64,000 nucleotides of DNA from Helianthus annuus (GCF_002127325.2 NC_035439.2:1487393-1551392), one strand, 5' to 3'; positions 21,909 through 35,317 are shown, counted from the first letter of the stretch. Program-made: numbers and translations. The notes: generated from the sequence alone by a model not told the origin.

Positions 21909-22613
21909 TGTAGGTCCCTAAATCGGAGGATCGATTTTCACTACGGAATCCTTGTTTATAACAAACAAAGTTAAGTGTGCGGAATCCACTTAACTTAGCC
22001 AAACAAACATAGAACAAGATAAACACAAGGTTAACCAAAGAAACACAATCGTTTGATTAACTGGATGAGAAATGCAAACTGATACAAACACAGTTCTTAC
22101 AAGCACAAAGGGTAAACTCACATCTCTAAGGAAACTGAGAACATTCTGTGCCTTATATAGCAGGTGGGCTGTTAACCTTGACGAATCAGAACATGGGCCG
22201 ACGAAACACAAGTAAGCCCATGTAACAAGCCCAACAGTCAACGAATCACATTTGATTCGTTGACTGCCTTGACGAATCACAAATTAAGTCAACATGTCTG
22301 TTTCGTCGACATCTCTTTGACGAAACAAACCTGTTTCGCCAAGGCCTGCAAAAAGATTAACTGTTTCTACATAACAGTTTGCAGAAACAGTTGGCACAGA
22401 ATGTATTACAATATGACTGAAATACCCTTAGATGCAACATGCATTGTTTTACGATAATTACATACAACGAGAGACAAAACACGTCGGACACAAGCGGATA
22501 GGAGGATATCCGACTTGGTCGACTACGAATACAGACACGATAATCACATAAAGACCGTACAAAATATGACATTACATACAAGACTAGTGACAGACACAAA
22601 AAGTGAATCAACA
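21909..22613 (-). mobile_element. 3' LTR of the copia element
   Basis: Plus-strand ends TGTAGGTCCC and GAATCAACA. The minus-strand TATA core CTATATAAG is near 22152-22160. Repeated TTGACGAAACA, TGTTTCGTC and GATTCGTTGAC words occupy 22185-22345 and form many inverted pairs. The differences from the other LTR are clustered near 22330-22395 and 22590-22605. Confidence 0.93.
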
Positions 22614-22625
22614 AACTCCCCCTTG
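22614..22625 (-). promoter_or_regulatory. polypurine tract of the copia element
   Basis: The complement reads AAGGGGGAGTT directly beside the 3' LTR, the plus-strand priming site for reverse transcription. It shares AAGGGGGAG with the sites at 9845 and 56221. Confidence 0.85.
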
Positions 22626-22658
22626 TCTGTTACTCGTCTTCGGTCTTCATCTTGTTCT

Positions 22659-25600
22659 TCACAGGTAACGCTCGGACCAGGAACTACCCGAATGTATTCC
22701 CCGGTAGTAGCAGTAGCAAGCGATACGTTGAAACTTCAGTGCCTGGCTAGCATCTTTGTCTTCATAAAAGATGTCGTGCCAGTACAACTTCGCGATGTCG
22801 GACGCGGACATATTCACCAGCCACATCGGATCCAATATTCTGAAGTTCCTGTCATCGTTGAACACAATCACTGCCTCATGCGTATCTGAATCGTAGCACC
22901 ATAATCGCATGTCTCCAAGAAAATCCTGCTGCATCGGCATTAACGGAATCTTTGCAACCACTTTTGCCGGCTCGTACACTAGCTTGTACCTGCCGGTATT
23001 TGTTTCCGGATCAAGTGTGAACCCTGATCTGCTGATGCCTAGGGAACTGCGGTTTGTAGGACTTGTCTTTCCATCCCGATTTCTTGTTCATCTTGATTAG
23101 ACGTGCAAAGAGAGAAGCACCTTCAAAGTTTGAGCGATTGATTATCTCAAGCTTTGTAAGTGCCGCCACATCATAGAATGGCAGTGATAAGATACTCAGC
23201 AACGACCTGAAATACTGAATCCTGAACTCCCTTTTGATCGCAACACAGTGGATTTCCATAACAAACATCCAGCATAAGATACGCCCGCTTGGCTTGGCCT
23301 TTTCTAGCTGTAAGAAATCGACTTGTGAAGGTTCTGGAACTGGTTTTGAAACCTTTGACAGAAACCGCTGACGCCACGCCGCAAACGCATCTGTGGCATT
23401 TTCTGAAGTGTCACGGTTCTTCAGGTGTTCATCAATATCTTCAACGTTGTCTTTCAACCAGTCCTCATCAAAAGGAGCAAATTCGGTACCATCTTCTCTC
23501 ACATATGTTGATTTCTTCACTTCACCTTCGAACACTATTTCATCAACATTCTCAACATTCACAGACTCCGGTGCACTAGGCATCTTTTCCACTTCATCAT
23601 CGTTTATATCTCGCATCGCCTTCAGTGTGATCAACTGTTGAGGCGTGAGATCTTCAACTATCTCACCCTCTTCCAGTGATTCTCCGGTGACTGGATGTAC
23701 CACCTGTAAAGCAAATTCCGCAGTACTGGGAACAGAGGATGTACCAGCTAACGCTTCAAGGAGTTGTTCTTCTCCAACAGTTCCACTAGATCCTGCTTGA
23801 GATGACCCTAGAGTTGATGGCTGATACACAATGATAGCAGATGACGTACCGGATGGGGGTTGCTGAGGTGCAGCAGCTGTATCATGATTCCCTTGATCCT
23901 CTGGGTCTTCATCCCGTTTCTGCAAGATTTCTTGTTGTTTGCACCTATCTTCCCATAGAGTCGCAACCCTCTTACGTAGGAAGTCATATCCCTTAGTCAT
24001 CATTTTCACACCCTCAGCAATGGTTGTGTTCCTGGTTTCATACCAATTCTTCATAAAATCACACCGACCCTTCAAGTCTTCGGCCAATTTTTGAAGAACA
24101 GAGCTTCGCCTATCCCGTTCCACTTCAGACGCTTTCAACCTTTCATTCTTTGCCTGAAGCCGGTCGATCTCTTCCTGTTGGTGTTGGATAGTGGCCTGTT
24201 GTGCACCAACCGCAGTTTTCAATCTTTCAATCTCCACCAGTTGACTGACTTGGTCACGCTTTGTGAGATGAATGAAATCAGTCTGCCTTTTAATGCGATC
24301 AGCTGCAGCTTCAAATTGCAGAAACAGGAAGTTATTCTTTTCTTCCTGTGTCATATCTGTGAAAATCCTCTGTCGTTCAACACTAGGCCCAGCTGTTGTT
24401 GCGCTAATCGATGCTGCCATTGATCGCTGTGGAATAGCTTGGGGAGACACAGGCTGAGCTGCAGATGGAGATGGTACCACAGGTGGTTCAGGAATAGGAG
24501 CTTGAGGCGCTGATCCTCTGGAGGAAGTACTTAAGGATCTGCGAGCTTTCTTTTTCTTTTGATGCTCTGCAGCTTTCTTCTCAGCTCTCCTTTTTCTAGC
24601 AAGTTCTGTTTCTGGATCAGAGGGAACATACTCAGGATCATCTTCCTGTCTGATCTTTCTGTATCTCCGTACCCCACATTCATCCAGATACATCTCGTAT
24701 CCGGGTTGAAGTAGGAGATCATCATCAGAATCTGACTCCGCCTCATCATCACCACCAGCTGAGGTGTCACCAGCTGACACTCCCCCTGCTGAGGTGCCAC
24801 CAGCTGACGCACCACCAGTAGTGCCTACACTTGATGCACCAACGGCACCAACATCACCACCATCACCACCTTCATCATCACTGTCAGATTCATCTGACAC
24901 TTCAGGTTCTGGACCAAACTTCTCACTCATCATCCTCTTCAATTCAGGTTCTTCATCATCAGATTGACTATCTGCATGACGCCACTTGTTGTCTTCAGGA
25001 GCAACATACGCTGTATTGTGAAGAGCACCGAATAATTTCCTTGGAGGATCGCTCTCCTTGTATCTTTTGTGAGCTAAGTTCCTGATGAGTCGTAAAGAGT
25101 TGAAGTTCATGGCCTCAATCTTCAGCATATCATTGTCGGCTTTTGGAAGGCTTGGATACTGAATGTTCATTATCATTTGTAGAAAACGTGGGTACATCCA
25201 GTACTTGCTTCCGATGGTTCGGTTCTTTCCCGTTCTTGTCAGATTCTCCTTCATGTTCTCGAATATGAACCTTGAAATACTAAATGGTTTGTTTAGTACT
25301 AAGGCCACAAAGAGACCCATGAGTTCGTTGCTAGCCATGTCATAGCCGGCTCGTTTTTTTGCTCAAGCATTGGATAAGAACATGTAGTAGAAACTTGTAT
25401 CTTAGAGGCAGATCACCCTTGTTGATTTGCATACTAAAGATATCACCGGTACACTTCATCCTTAATAAGTAGCCTCGAATACACATGATTGGGATCGAAA
25501 CAGGTGCGTCCGGAATATCCTGTAACTGAAGAACTTCAATGAGAATATCCGGTGACACAATCACATCCACATTCTCTACCCGGCCACTGATAACTTCCTT

Positions 25601-25873
25601 GCCATCCACTTCACCAACATTCGCCGAATTCCAGAACGCTTTGATCAGAGACTTGTATACAGGCGTTGAGAATGTAACTGCATAGTTGATACGTGATTCC
25701 CGGATCCATCTTGTAATATCTTTCAGCTCAGTAAGTTTCTCCTCTGGATCCAAATATGCAACCTGGTTGTGCCGTTTTTCAGACATGATTTCCTCCTCCG
25801 TCTTATTTTCTTTCTTTGTCGCTGGTTTTCGTTTACCCTCTTTAGGTGCCATCTGCAAGTTTAAAACGTCCAC
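22659..25873 (-). pseudogene. accessory (post-pol, 'env-like') ORF of the Sirevirus-like element, frameshifted twice
   Basis: About 1,070 residues between pol and the 3' LTR. The N-terminal 250 residues (YAVTFSTPVYKSLIKAFW, then RYKFLLHVLIQCLSKK, then SKYWMYPRFLQMIMN) form a compact domain of a type I recall from post-pol ORFs of Asteraceae copia elements; its function is unknown. Next come an acidic Ser/Asp stretch, an Ala/Gly/Ser-rich repeat (AGGTSAGGVSAG), a Lys/Arg block, a Pro/Ala linker and a coiled coil (24060-24370, IERLKTAVGAQQATIQHQQEE). A second conserved C-terminal domain follows (FPRHQQIR, then VYEPAKVVAKIPLMPMQQDF). I see no clear signal peptide or membrane helix, so an envelope role is not supported. 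Lesions: a T run of seven at 25354-25360 shifts the frame between the first two pieces, and one extra base in CCC at 23022-23024 shifts the last 120 residues. Confidence 0.8.
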
Positions 25874-27239
25874 AGTAAATAATAATCACTTACATATAGA
25901 TATGGACATGTATGGATACAAGTTCATGTATCCATTTGACATACAGACTGTCAAACCATGTCCACTGTGAACAAACTGCAAACTGTAAAATTTACTAAGG
26001 CATGGTTGGCGAAATAGACATCCATTGACGAAACAGAGAATTGTTTAACGAAACAGAGTCTGACTGTTGACCAGATCTGTTTTGTTGACCCATTCTGATT
26101 CGTCAAAAGATCCTTTGACGAAACAGAAATGCACTCGACGAAACAGAATTGGCTGTTGACCAGTTCTGATTCGTTGACCATTTTGATTCGCCAAGCAATC
26201 CTTTGACGAAACAGAGCACTCTTGTGATTCGTCAACGAATCTGATTCGTTGACTATTTGATTCGTCAATGATGTGATTCGCCGACTGTCTGTTTCCCAAA
26301 TCTGATTCGCCGACATCAGATTCGCCGACATCAGATTCGCCGGAGTTGGGGTTTGGGATTTGGGTGTTTCGCCAAATAGTAGTTTCATGAAGAACAGATG
26401 ATCAGAAGTAAACAACCATTCAGTAAATATCCAAAACAAGTTCAATATTCTATCCTAAGCATAGCAAAATCCCTATTCCGGTTAAATACCCATTTAAAAG
26501 TGTCAACATTTAGATGGCTTAACACCCCCTGTTTTTCATTTATTCAAAACCCAATCCGAAACAAACACACACATGCCTAGGTTTAACAGTTATACGGCAA
26601 AATAAAGGTTCAATATCATAAACATGTAAAACCGAACAAGAAACCGGTCACAGAGGATGGTTCCGACGATGTCGGAAGAAATCCGACGGTGCCAAACACT
26701 AAAAACATGATACTAAACAACATTGCACCTTTGATCTTTGTGAGAATCCGATGAAAATCCAAAGATATTAGTGAAAATTTGTGTTTTCTTGATAGTGGGT
26801 TTTTGTGTTTGGGAGAGAAGATGAATAGTTGCACACTTGAGAGGTTTGAAAAATGTAACCACTTTTCTGACATAAAGGACTTTATACACCGACTCCCCTT
26901 TTTGGCGAATCAGAGGTTTGACGAATCAGATAACGGGCTTTGACGAAACAGAAAAATGGGCCGGATCTTGGGCCTGTGAAATTAGCCCATGGCGAAACAG
27001 ACTTGGGCTCCCTGTTTCGTCAAAGTCTTCGACGAGATAGATCTGTTTCGTCAACATGAAACAGATTGACCTGAGGCTGACTTTGACCAGATCTGTTTCG
27101 TCAACAGTAATTTGATTCGTCAACCAGATTTTGATTCGTCAACTTTTGTTCCAAAAACACCAAGGCATGAAACATTTTGCATACTGCACACAGGATTTTA
27201 GCAATTTACCATTCGTTTGAGTTTTCAAAAACAAGAACG
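25874..27239 (-). repeat. non-coding region of the copia element rich in TTGACGAAACA/TGTTTCGTCAA words
   Basis: At 25990-26370 and again 26900-27140, the words TGACGAAACAG, GATTCGTC, GATTCGTTGAC and GATTCGCCGAC occur every 15-30 bp in both orientations, giving many possible hairpins. The same words fill the LTRs and the leader at 49810-50110. Overlapping frames at 25951-26445 are repeat by-products. 26400-26900 is ordinary AT-rich sequence with no gene. Confidence 0.7.
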
Positions 27240-28100
27240 ATTTATGAAGTAGGTTTCAGGCTTCCGGTCATATACACCAAGCAAAATCTTTGGCATAATC
27301 AAAAACAAACTTAAACACTACGATACAGATAAATCTTAAAATGCTGAAAACTTAACTAAATGCAATTAAAATTGACAAGATAAACAACTGTACAGATGCA
27401 ACTTTTGAGAGTTTCAAGGATAAGGAATCATACCAGCTTACGGTCTTAGTCAACATGATTTGATTTCTGTTTAAAGTTCTTGATAAGTATACTACCTCGA
27501 TTATCGATATTGTTGTCCACATAAACTCATGCTTATCAAACGTAATCACACTTAGGAGATACGCTTTACGGTAAGAATTATACTTACAAGTCGATGTGAA
27601 TCCACCTCACGACACATTCCCGTATCAAGGCATGCACGAGAATTCATCTTACCATTGAGTATACCGATTATCATCTGTTTGACCGTATAAGATGTGAGAT
27701 ACTCACTTATTTTGATTTGAAAACCAAGCCCTACGTGATAGAATCACTTGTTGATGAGGAACTTGATTTTCATATGCATGAGGGCACAGGAGCAAGTCCG
27801 TGAACAGGTCAGTACTTTCGTACAGCAGAGAGACGAACTTGACTCCCGGATAAATGTGATTGTTGATCACTTATTGAGGTCGTATGCAGTATGTACACGT
27901 ATGTATAGTATCATGGAAGATCTAGACTTGCGTCCCCGTTATTTTTCGGTAAAAGATACAACCATGATACCCAGATGATAAGCAGCATAAAGACCGAATA
28001 TCTCAGAACCTCGGCAATCTATCAAACGAAATTTCGGTACCAAGACCATATGCCAATGAATGGTTCCCACCTGACTTGAAGTCTGTTAGGTTTGTATCAT
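27240..28100 (-). other. non-coding block conserved with the second Sirevirus-like element
   Basis: From about 27400 to 28090 this aligns closely with 57080-57790, including long identical runs around GACACATTCCCGTATCAAGG, GATTATCATCTGTTTGACCG and CAATCTATCAAACGAAATTT. It lies just downstream of pol in element sense. Substitutions between the two copies do not preserve any reading frame, so the conservation is probably recent shared ancestry or a cis-acting role. Confidence 0.7.
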
Positions 28101-28452
28101 CCTGCACATTTTAGTTTGATTGTGAGCCTACCGATACATCATTAGAAGAGATACTTATCATTTGTTTAACGATTTTAACCATGTTGACCGACCACACCAG
28201 TGAATATCATCACCTTCCTTTTTCCAAGAAACTCATTTTTGGGTTTTCTATTTTTTTTTTATTTTTGAATTTTTCTAAATTAAAAGACAGAAACATGAAA
28301 ATATCTTTTTGGATTTTTGAGATTTTCTAATGTTTTTGTATTTTCTTGAAATTTTCTCCCCCTAAAATGCTAAAAGATTACGAAAGGAAAATCTTTTTGT
28401 ATTTTTTGAATTTTGAAAGAAAATATTTACAAAAACAATTAGCCAAAGACGT
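28101..28452. other. AT-rich spacer after pol with a polypurine-tract copy
   Basis: Low-complexity T/A-rich DNA. TCTCCCCCTAAAAT at about 28355 (complement contains AGGGGGAG) is matched by ACTCCCCCTAAAAT at about 58031 in the sister element. Confidence 0.6.
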
Positions 28453-31400
28453 TTACTCAGGTATCACCTTAATGCCGTTGACCAAAAGTAGATAATCGAA
28501 CCGTGATTTATCAAATGCTTTTGTAAATAGGTCGGCACGTTGGTGTTCGGTGGGGATATGAATTACATCGATTAATCTTTTGTCAAAACAATCACGTATG
28601 AAGTGATATTTAATTTCGATGTGTTTGGTCTTGGAATGCTGCACAGGATTTCTAGTGATCTGTAAGGCAGCATTGTTATCAACAAAAATAGGAGTAGTTA
28701 GGAATTCAAAACCGTAGTCGCGCATTTATTGTTGTATCCACAAGACTTGGGAGCAACAACTGGAGGCAGCAATGTATTCTGCTTCACAGGTTGATGTAGC
28801 AACACATGTCTGCTTTTTGCACTGCCACGTCACCAGGCGACTTCCTAAGAACTGACATCCTGCTGTTGTTGATTTGCCGTCGATTTTGCAACCGCTGAAA
28901 TCAGAATCACTGTATGCGGTCAAATCAAAACTATCATCCCTAGGGTACCAAAGACCGGTGTCTGGACAACCCTTCAAATAGCGAAAGATCCTTTTTGCAG
29001 CCGACAAATGGGAGGCCTTCGGATTAGCTTGATATCTTGCGAGCAGGCACGTTGGATACATGATGTCAGGACTCGAAGCAGTAAGATACATGAGAGATCT
29101 GATCATAGCACGATAATAGGAGGAATTGACGCTTTCACCCTTCAAATCCGGAGTAATCCCGTGATTCTGCGGAAGTGGGGTACCAATGGGCGTTGCATCT
29201 GACATCTGGAACCGGCTCAAGATGTCACCAACATATTTAGTCTGATGGATGAATATCCCAGACTCGGTTTGCTGAACTTGTAGGCCCAAGAAGAAATTCA
29301 TCTCCCCCATCGCGCTCATCTCGAACTTTTCCTGCATAATTTGCTCGAATTCCCTGCACAAAGATTCATTAGTAGAACCAAAAATGATATCATCAACGTA
29401 TACCTGCACCAGCAGAAGATCTCCATTTTGTTCCTTGACGAAGAGGGTGCAATCAATAAGGCCTCGCCGAAATCCATTCTCCAGAAGATAGTTGGATAGG
29501 GTTGCGTACCAAGCTCTAGGTGCTTGATGTAAACCATAAAGAGCTTTGTTGAGCAACCAAACCCGATCGGGATGGACTGGATCTTCGAAACCTGGAGGCT
29601 GTTCGACATACACCTCTTCTTGAACTATCCCATGAAGAAAAGCACTTTTCACATCCATCTGGTAGACTTTGAATCCTTTAAATGATGCATAAGCAAGAAA
29701 GACCCGAATAGCTTCCAGACGAGCAACTGGTGCATAGACTTCATTGTAGTCAATCCCCTCAATTTGACGAAATCCCTGAACGACCAATCTTGCCTTGTTA
29801 CGAATAACCACTCCACGGTCGTCCTTCTTGCATTTGAAAACCCATCGAGTGCCAATTTTCTTGTAGTTCTCTGGTCTTTCAACAAGCTTCCAAACACCAA
29901 GCTTTTGAAATTGCTGCAGTTCCTCCTGCATGGCTTCAACCCAAGCATTATCTTTCAAAGCTTCTTTCCACGATTTTGGTTCTTCTTGTGACACGTAACA
30001 CGCGAAGGACCAGTCATTCTGAAGACCAGATTCTCTGATGGCTGAATACAAACCAGCATTCTGGTTGTTTCTCAGCTGATTACGCGTCTGCACACCGCGA
30101 TGGACATCTCCTATTATATTCTGCTGGGGATGGGTATCATGAATCCTCATTTCAGGATTTTCTGGCACATGAGTATTGATACCCAAATTATTAAAATTAA
30201 GATCAACAACCAACTCCACACCAGGGATGTGTGTAGAGGTGGATGCATTCCCTTCAGCAATATCCACATTCTGCACATGAGGTGTATCAACAGAAGCACC
30301 TTGAACAGGAGCAACTGGAGCGGAAGATCCTTCTGCTGCATCATGATATTCATCATCTTCCGAAGACTCATTATAATCAGCAGCATCTTCATAAACCTCA
30401 TTTTGAACCGTGTTGTTAACCGATGAAGAGCCTTGAGGGTCAACAATAACAGGTCTAACCAGTGGCGAGACAGTAGCATTGTCACTTTCAAATAACATTC
30501 TTGCAGCCGCTGATTCTTCGTCAAAGGTTGGCAGATTGAAGGAGTCAAACAGTCCATCATAATCGAACATCCACGGATCACCCGGAGCCCTAACAGGACT
30601 CGTGTACCTTTGAACCTTCACCTCACTCCATAGCTCAATCTTTTTGGTAGCCAGATTCCAAACACGGAAATTCGGAGTAGCATATCCAAGGAAGAAACCC
30701 TCGATAGCTTTCGCTCCAAACTTTCCATCAGGCTCAATCATAGTACATGGAGCACCAAACGGTTCTAGGTAAGAAAGATCCGTTTTCCTTTTCTGAAGGA
30801 GTTCGAAGCAAGTTTTGCCATGTCTCTTTACTGTAAGAACTCGGTTTAATGTATAGCACGCAGTCGATACAGCCTCCCCCCAGAATTGAACAGGGAGTTC
30901 CGACTCTACTAACATCGTTCTTGCAGTTTCAATTATTATGCGATTCTTCCTCTCCGCGACACCATTTTGTTGTGGAGTATAACGAGAACTGTATTCGTGA
31001 AGAATGCCTTTAGAAGTACAGAACTCATCCATAACTTGATTCTTGAATTCGGTTCCATTGTCGCTTCGGATCCTCTTCACTTTCAACGAATAGAGATTCT
31101 CCAACATTGTAAGAAGATCCTTGAGTATGCCAGGAGTTTCACTCTTGTGTGCCATGAAGGATACCCAAGAAAATCTAGAGTAGTCATCAGTAACCACTAG
31201 ACAAGAAGCATCTCCGAATGTTGTCTTGTGCTTCATAGGTCCAAAAAGGTCCATATGAAGACGTTCGAGAGGCATGCTGACAGTGTTGATTTTCTTCAAA
31301 GGGTGAGACTTCTTCGTTTGCTTCCCCTTCTGGCATGAGACACAGATATCTTGTAAATGAAAACTTCTCACAGGGACACCACTCACAAGATTGTTTTTCA

Positions 31401-31734
31401 CCAAATGGTTCATCTTTCTCAAGTGAATGTGCCCCATTCTTCTGTGCCAAGATATAGACTCCTTTTCAGTGGCTTTTGAGACAAAGCAAGTGACTTGGGC
31501 AGACGTTGTAATTTCCTGGCTCATATCGAGAATATACAGATCATTAACTCTCGGAGCCGATAAGAGAATCCATTCTTGTGGAATTTTGAACCCAGGTTTC
31601 AGCACATAACAACCGGCATCATCAAAATGCACGGTGAACTTTTTATCGCAGATTTGCGACACACTGAGAAGATTATGATCAATTTGACGAACATAATTGA
31701 TCTTATCGAAGCACACAATACCATTGGAGATACT
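28453..31734 (-). pseudogene. copia pol, 3' part: integrase, reverse transcriptase, RNase H
   Basis: The reading frame enters from the gypsy insertion site at 31734. In order: a pre-integrase zinc-binding segment (WHRRMGH with CVSCQKGK); the integrase core with [22 protein letters not shown] and a [12 protein letters not shown] block supplying the D,D,E residues; RT with [18 protein letters not shown] and the catalytic YVDD; and RNase H with [14 protein letters not shown] and [12 protein letters not shown]. An in-frame TAA at 28726-28728 replaces a glutamine codon kept in the sister element, cutting off the last 90 residues of RNase H. The upstream break is the nested gypsy insertion in the codon after the protease GEG motif, so this part cannot be translated as part of Gag-Pol. 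Confidence 0.93.
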
Positions 31735-31739
31735 ACCCT

Positions 31740-34700
31740 TGTAACACCTCGAATTTTTGTGTCCAATGATGTGTTAACACGTGTCATTTGATTACACGTG
31801 GCATCTATAATAAATAAAGGAATAATTTTGACAAACCTTGAAAGTATATAAATTCGAGGGTTATAAATGTCAACAAGGGTATATATACTGTATAGTAACC
31901 CTAAATAAATGCTTGTACCTTCAAACGAATAAATCATAAATCGTACGGAAGCGAAACGCGGAAGAAAGTGAGAGATTACGAACTACAGAGGTTAACTGTG
32001 TCAACATGTTTAATTATACCTCTGAGTGACCCTTTAACGTTCCCAAGACTTCGTAACAGTATTATACGCTCACTAGAATATACTGTACAAATTCCGCGAA
32101 GTTCCGTTTTAAAACGAAAGAGTTATACTCGAATTCGTATGAGAAGGGTTAAAAGCGCCAATAATGAAAGTTAAGGCTTTCCAAATAATTAAATTAACTA
32201 ACCAGGGACTTAATAGCGCGGGTAAATAACACGAGGCCCCTATCGGTAAATAACCGAGGGCCAAACCGCAAAGTTACCCCTTCAAACCCGAAAGGTCAGG
32301 TAAATCATTACGAAAGATTTCGTTATTAATTACCAGATTCTGTAATCATGACAAAAGATTTAAAATTTCTGAAATCTTAACCCCACGCGACCCGCATTGC
32401 ATATTGGGTTAAGTTGAGGCGGGCCGCGAGCCTCCTCAATTACGCGTCTGGTATTTAGATCCCAGGCGGCCCGCATTATAAACGCATGGAACTTCCATGC
32501 GGGCCGCATTAGACGCCCAGATGCAGAATTGTTGTAGTTACTTGCCTTTTGGAGCCTTTGAACGATCAAACCTCAATCAATGAGGCATGGGCACCCTACA
32601 CTTGACCCATAGCTCTCAGGGACACCTACCCATCACCTCTGGACTATTGTGAGTGTTTGCAATGATCATAGTTGCTTGACATTGGCTATAAATAGTCACC
32701 TTAGGCACATAACATTCACAACATCAAAAACACACATCTCTGATCATTGCAAGAGCTCTCAAGTCCTTTTCTCTGCTCCATAAGCAAGAACACAACTTCT
32801 GTAAGTGATCTAACCCTTTGTGGTTTCACATTTCCTTAGTAAATGGCTAAGAACCAAACCGTCGTAACTACGGTTTGACTTTACAATAAATCAGTAATGG
32901 TTCTGTCTTATGACGAATCAAAGGTGGTTATAAGTTGGTATCAATGGAGGTAATAAACCTCTAAAATGGTTCCCCCTGATCGCCACTCTAACTATGTCAA
33001 ATATCGAGTCAAACGTGCGGTTAAAAAGTCAACAGAAAGCTATTTTAGCGATTTATGCATAATCTGTAATATATATGTTATGGAACCTGTTTTGACAATC
33101 ATAAAACATGATAATAAGTATATAAACTTGTTTGCGCTCGTTTGAATCGATCATTTGCTATATTGAACCGGTTCGGAGCCGAATGTCGCAAAAGTTTGAC
33201 TTTTGCTTTGACTTCAGTTCTGACCCGTTTTATTGAGGTATAAATATACCTTAGGACTCTCTTAGGACCAGGTCACATGTTGGTATAAACCTCTGTGGTC
33301 GGTTCATGAGTTATCCGAGTCTTTTGCGCAATTCCGTCATTCGCCTAAAAGTTGACCGTAACGGCCTTTTAAAATTAAAACGAGTATTTCGGACACGTGA
33401 ACGGACCAAAACCTTGCTTATTAAATTATAAGCATGTCCTTAAAGTTTCACGTCAATCCGAGGTCTAGAATGAGAGTTATGCTAAATAGCGCAATTTAAA
33501 TAAACTTTTGTAATAAACGGCGCAATTAGCATAACACCTATCTAAACCAATATTTCGTCACCAAAACTTTTACCCACTGTATTAAAATAATATTTTGGGA
33601 ATTTGAAAGATTTTTAATAATTTTTACCTCGCTCATAACCTGTGGTTATGGCTACGGTTCGGTTAATACCGAATATGCCCTTTTCGGCCAAAACATGAGT
33701 TCTACAAGGTCTTTTGACCCGATTCCAGATGCTACTGGTTTTAAATAATAAATAAAGTATTTTAAGCTTTATAAGCTATTCGGGAAAACTCAGATTTCCT
33801 GTAGAACTCGAAAAGCCCTTTTAAAGTCTTTAAAATGACCGAAAAGCCCCTACGGGCCATAATATTAACTTAAACTCGTTACGGGCGTCACGGAAGGTAT
33901 CCTACTGATACCACAACCCATTTAAGGCATATTGACTTAGGAAATAAGTGTACGACTCTCATAGTTAACCGTTTCGCCTATTGCGCGCACGGTTCGGCTT
34001 ATGAAACTAGTTTTCATAATTTAGCCGATACGGGTCAAATAATATCATTTGAACCCCAAAATCCAGAGTGTGAACCATTAACCCATATAAAACAAGTCTC
34101 TGAACTTGTTGGGTCAGAATCACACTCCATTCTCGGTTTTCACCTTTCCGCGCGATTAAACCATATCTATATATATATCGGAACCAACCGGTCTAGGCTA
34201 CGGCCATTATAACGACCCGTTAGGATTCTAAGAGGTTAATTAAAACCTTCGTTCCAGATTAGGAGCCCCAGTAAAAGCTATCGGTGATTTAATCCAAAAT
34301 AAGGAAATATACTTGCAAAGGTAAATACTTTAACTTATTTCCCCTATATGGGCTTGGGTTACGGTATATTAATACCGCTTGATTGAGCATTATATAATTC
34401 CATCGCTTAGGTGGTTAATTGATTAAATATGATCGGCTCATTTAAACAGTTTTGTTGCTTATAAGCCTTTGGGGGGTTTAATGACCGTTGTCCCGGATAT
34501 CCTTGGCATCATTTTACGAAATGGCCACGACCATCGACATCCCGGTGTAGGCGTACACCCGGTATAAAGTGTCGACATTAAAAATTAAAAGACGTAGCCG
34601 TTGGTTTTTATACTACGGTTTTACGCAAACGTGGTGTGTCTATAAATCTTTAACCCGGCACGACCCGGGCTACTGAACGCATAAAAGAACATGTAAAACG

Positions 34701-35145
34701 TTCACAAGATTTTATTATAATTTTCCCAAGTTATAAAAGAGTTTGTGCCTTGTGCATTCAAATCAATTTTTAATAAACATTTTCAAATGTGTCAGTTGAA
34801 TGTATTTACCAGTGTAAACTGACGTATTTTCCCCAAAAAGATTAAGTGCAGGTACCTAAACGTAAATTGGCTGGTATTAGCTCCCTAGCGTCGTGATAAG
34901 TCTCGCAAGCTTGATTGCAGTATCTGATGGAACAAATACTTTATGTTTATTTACGATCCACTGTGGATATATTCAACTCCTGTAATACATTTGATATTAC
35001 AATTAAAGGTTGAAGTTTATATATTTATCTTATGCTTCCGCTGTGCATTATATAATTGTGTGGTTTGACTATATTGTTGCCAACATCGTCACGGTAATCC
35101 CCCACCGGGCCCACCGGTGAGACACGTGGAAATCGGGGTGTGACA
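31740..35145 (+). mobile_element. 5' LTR of the gypsy element (3,406 bp)
   Basis: TATAAATA at 32687-32694 lies about 950 bp in and is the likely promoter; the leader transcript would begin near 32720. Short frames in the LTR (31968-32174 and 32360-32569) are duplicated exactly in the other LTR and show no domain. The LTR is unusually long, as in other Tekay/Del elements. Confidence 0.95.
32687..32694 (+). promoter_or_regulatory. TATA box of the gypsy 5' LTR
   Basis: CTATAAATAG context in otherwise mixed sequence. The identical box is at 43312-43319 in the 3' LTR. Confidence 0.6.
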
Positions 35146-35148
35146 GGT

Positions 35149-35160
35149 TGGTATCAGAGC
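35149..35160 (+). promoter_or_regulatory. primer-binding site of the gypsy element (initiator Met-tRNA)
   Basis: TGGTATCAGAGC, three bases after the LTR end, complementary to the 3' end of plant initiator methionine tRNA. The following CCAAC departs from longer complementarity. Confidence 0.9.
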
Positions 35161-35317
35161 CAACATTGAGTGAATTAAACACTATCCTATTGTGTTTAAT
35201 ATCAATGACACAATTGCACATACTTGAGTCTAGACAAGAACTTAGGACAAATTCGGATTGATACTCCTTTTTGTCTTTAATTTTCGATTCGATTTTTAAT
35301 AAGTTTTAAGCAGGAAA

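Noticed and set aside
23289..25085. Plus-strand frames opposite the accessory ORF, including His/Pro-rich ones
   Set aside because: They are shadows of the Asp/Ser and Ala/Gly-rich coding repeats on the minus strand.
22659..25873. Calling the post-pol ORF an envelope gene
   Set aside because: I see no signal peptide, fusion peptide or transmembrane anchor, so only the neutral name accessory ORF is supported.
27748..27978. Plus-strand 76-codon frame repeated at 57430-57642 in the sister element
   Set aside because: Nearly all differences between the two copies change the amino acid and one copy is frameshifted. The DNA is conserved, but not as a protein.
31968..32569. Short frames in the gypsy LTR (68 and 69 codons) duplicated at 42593-43194
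   Set aside because: LTR copies of each other with no recognised domain and no codon bias.
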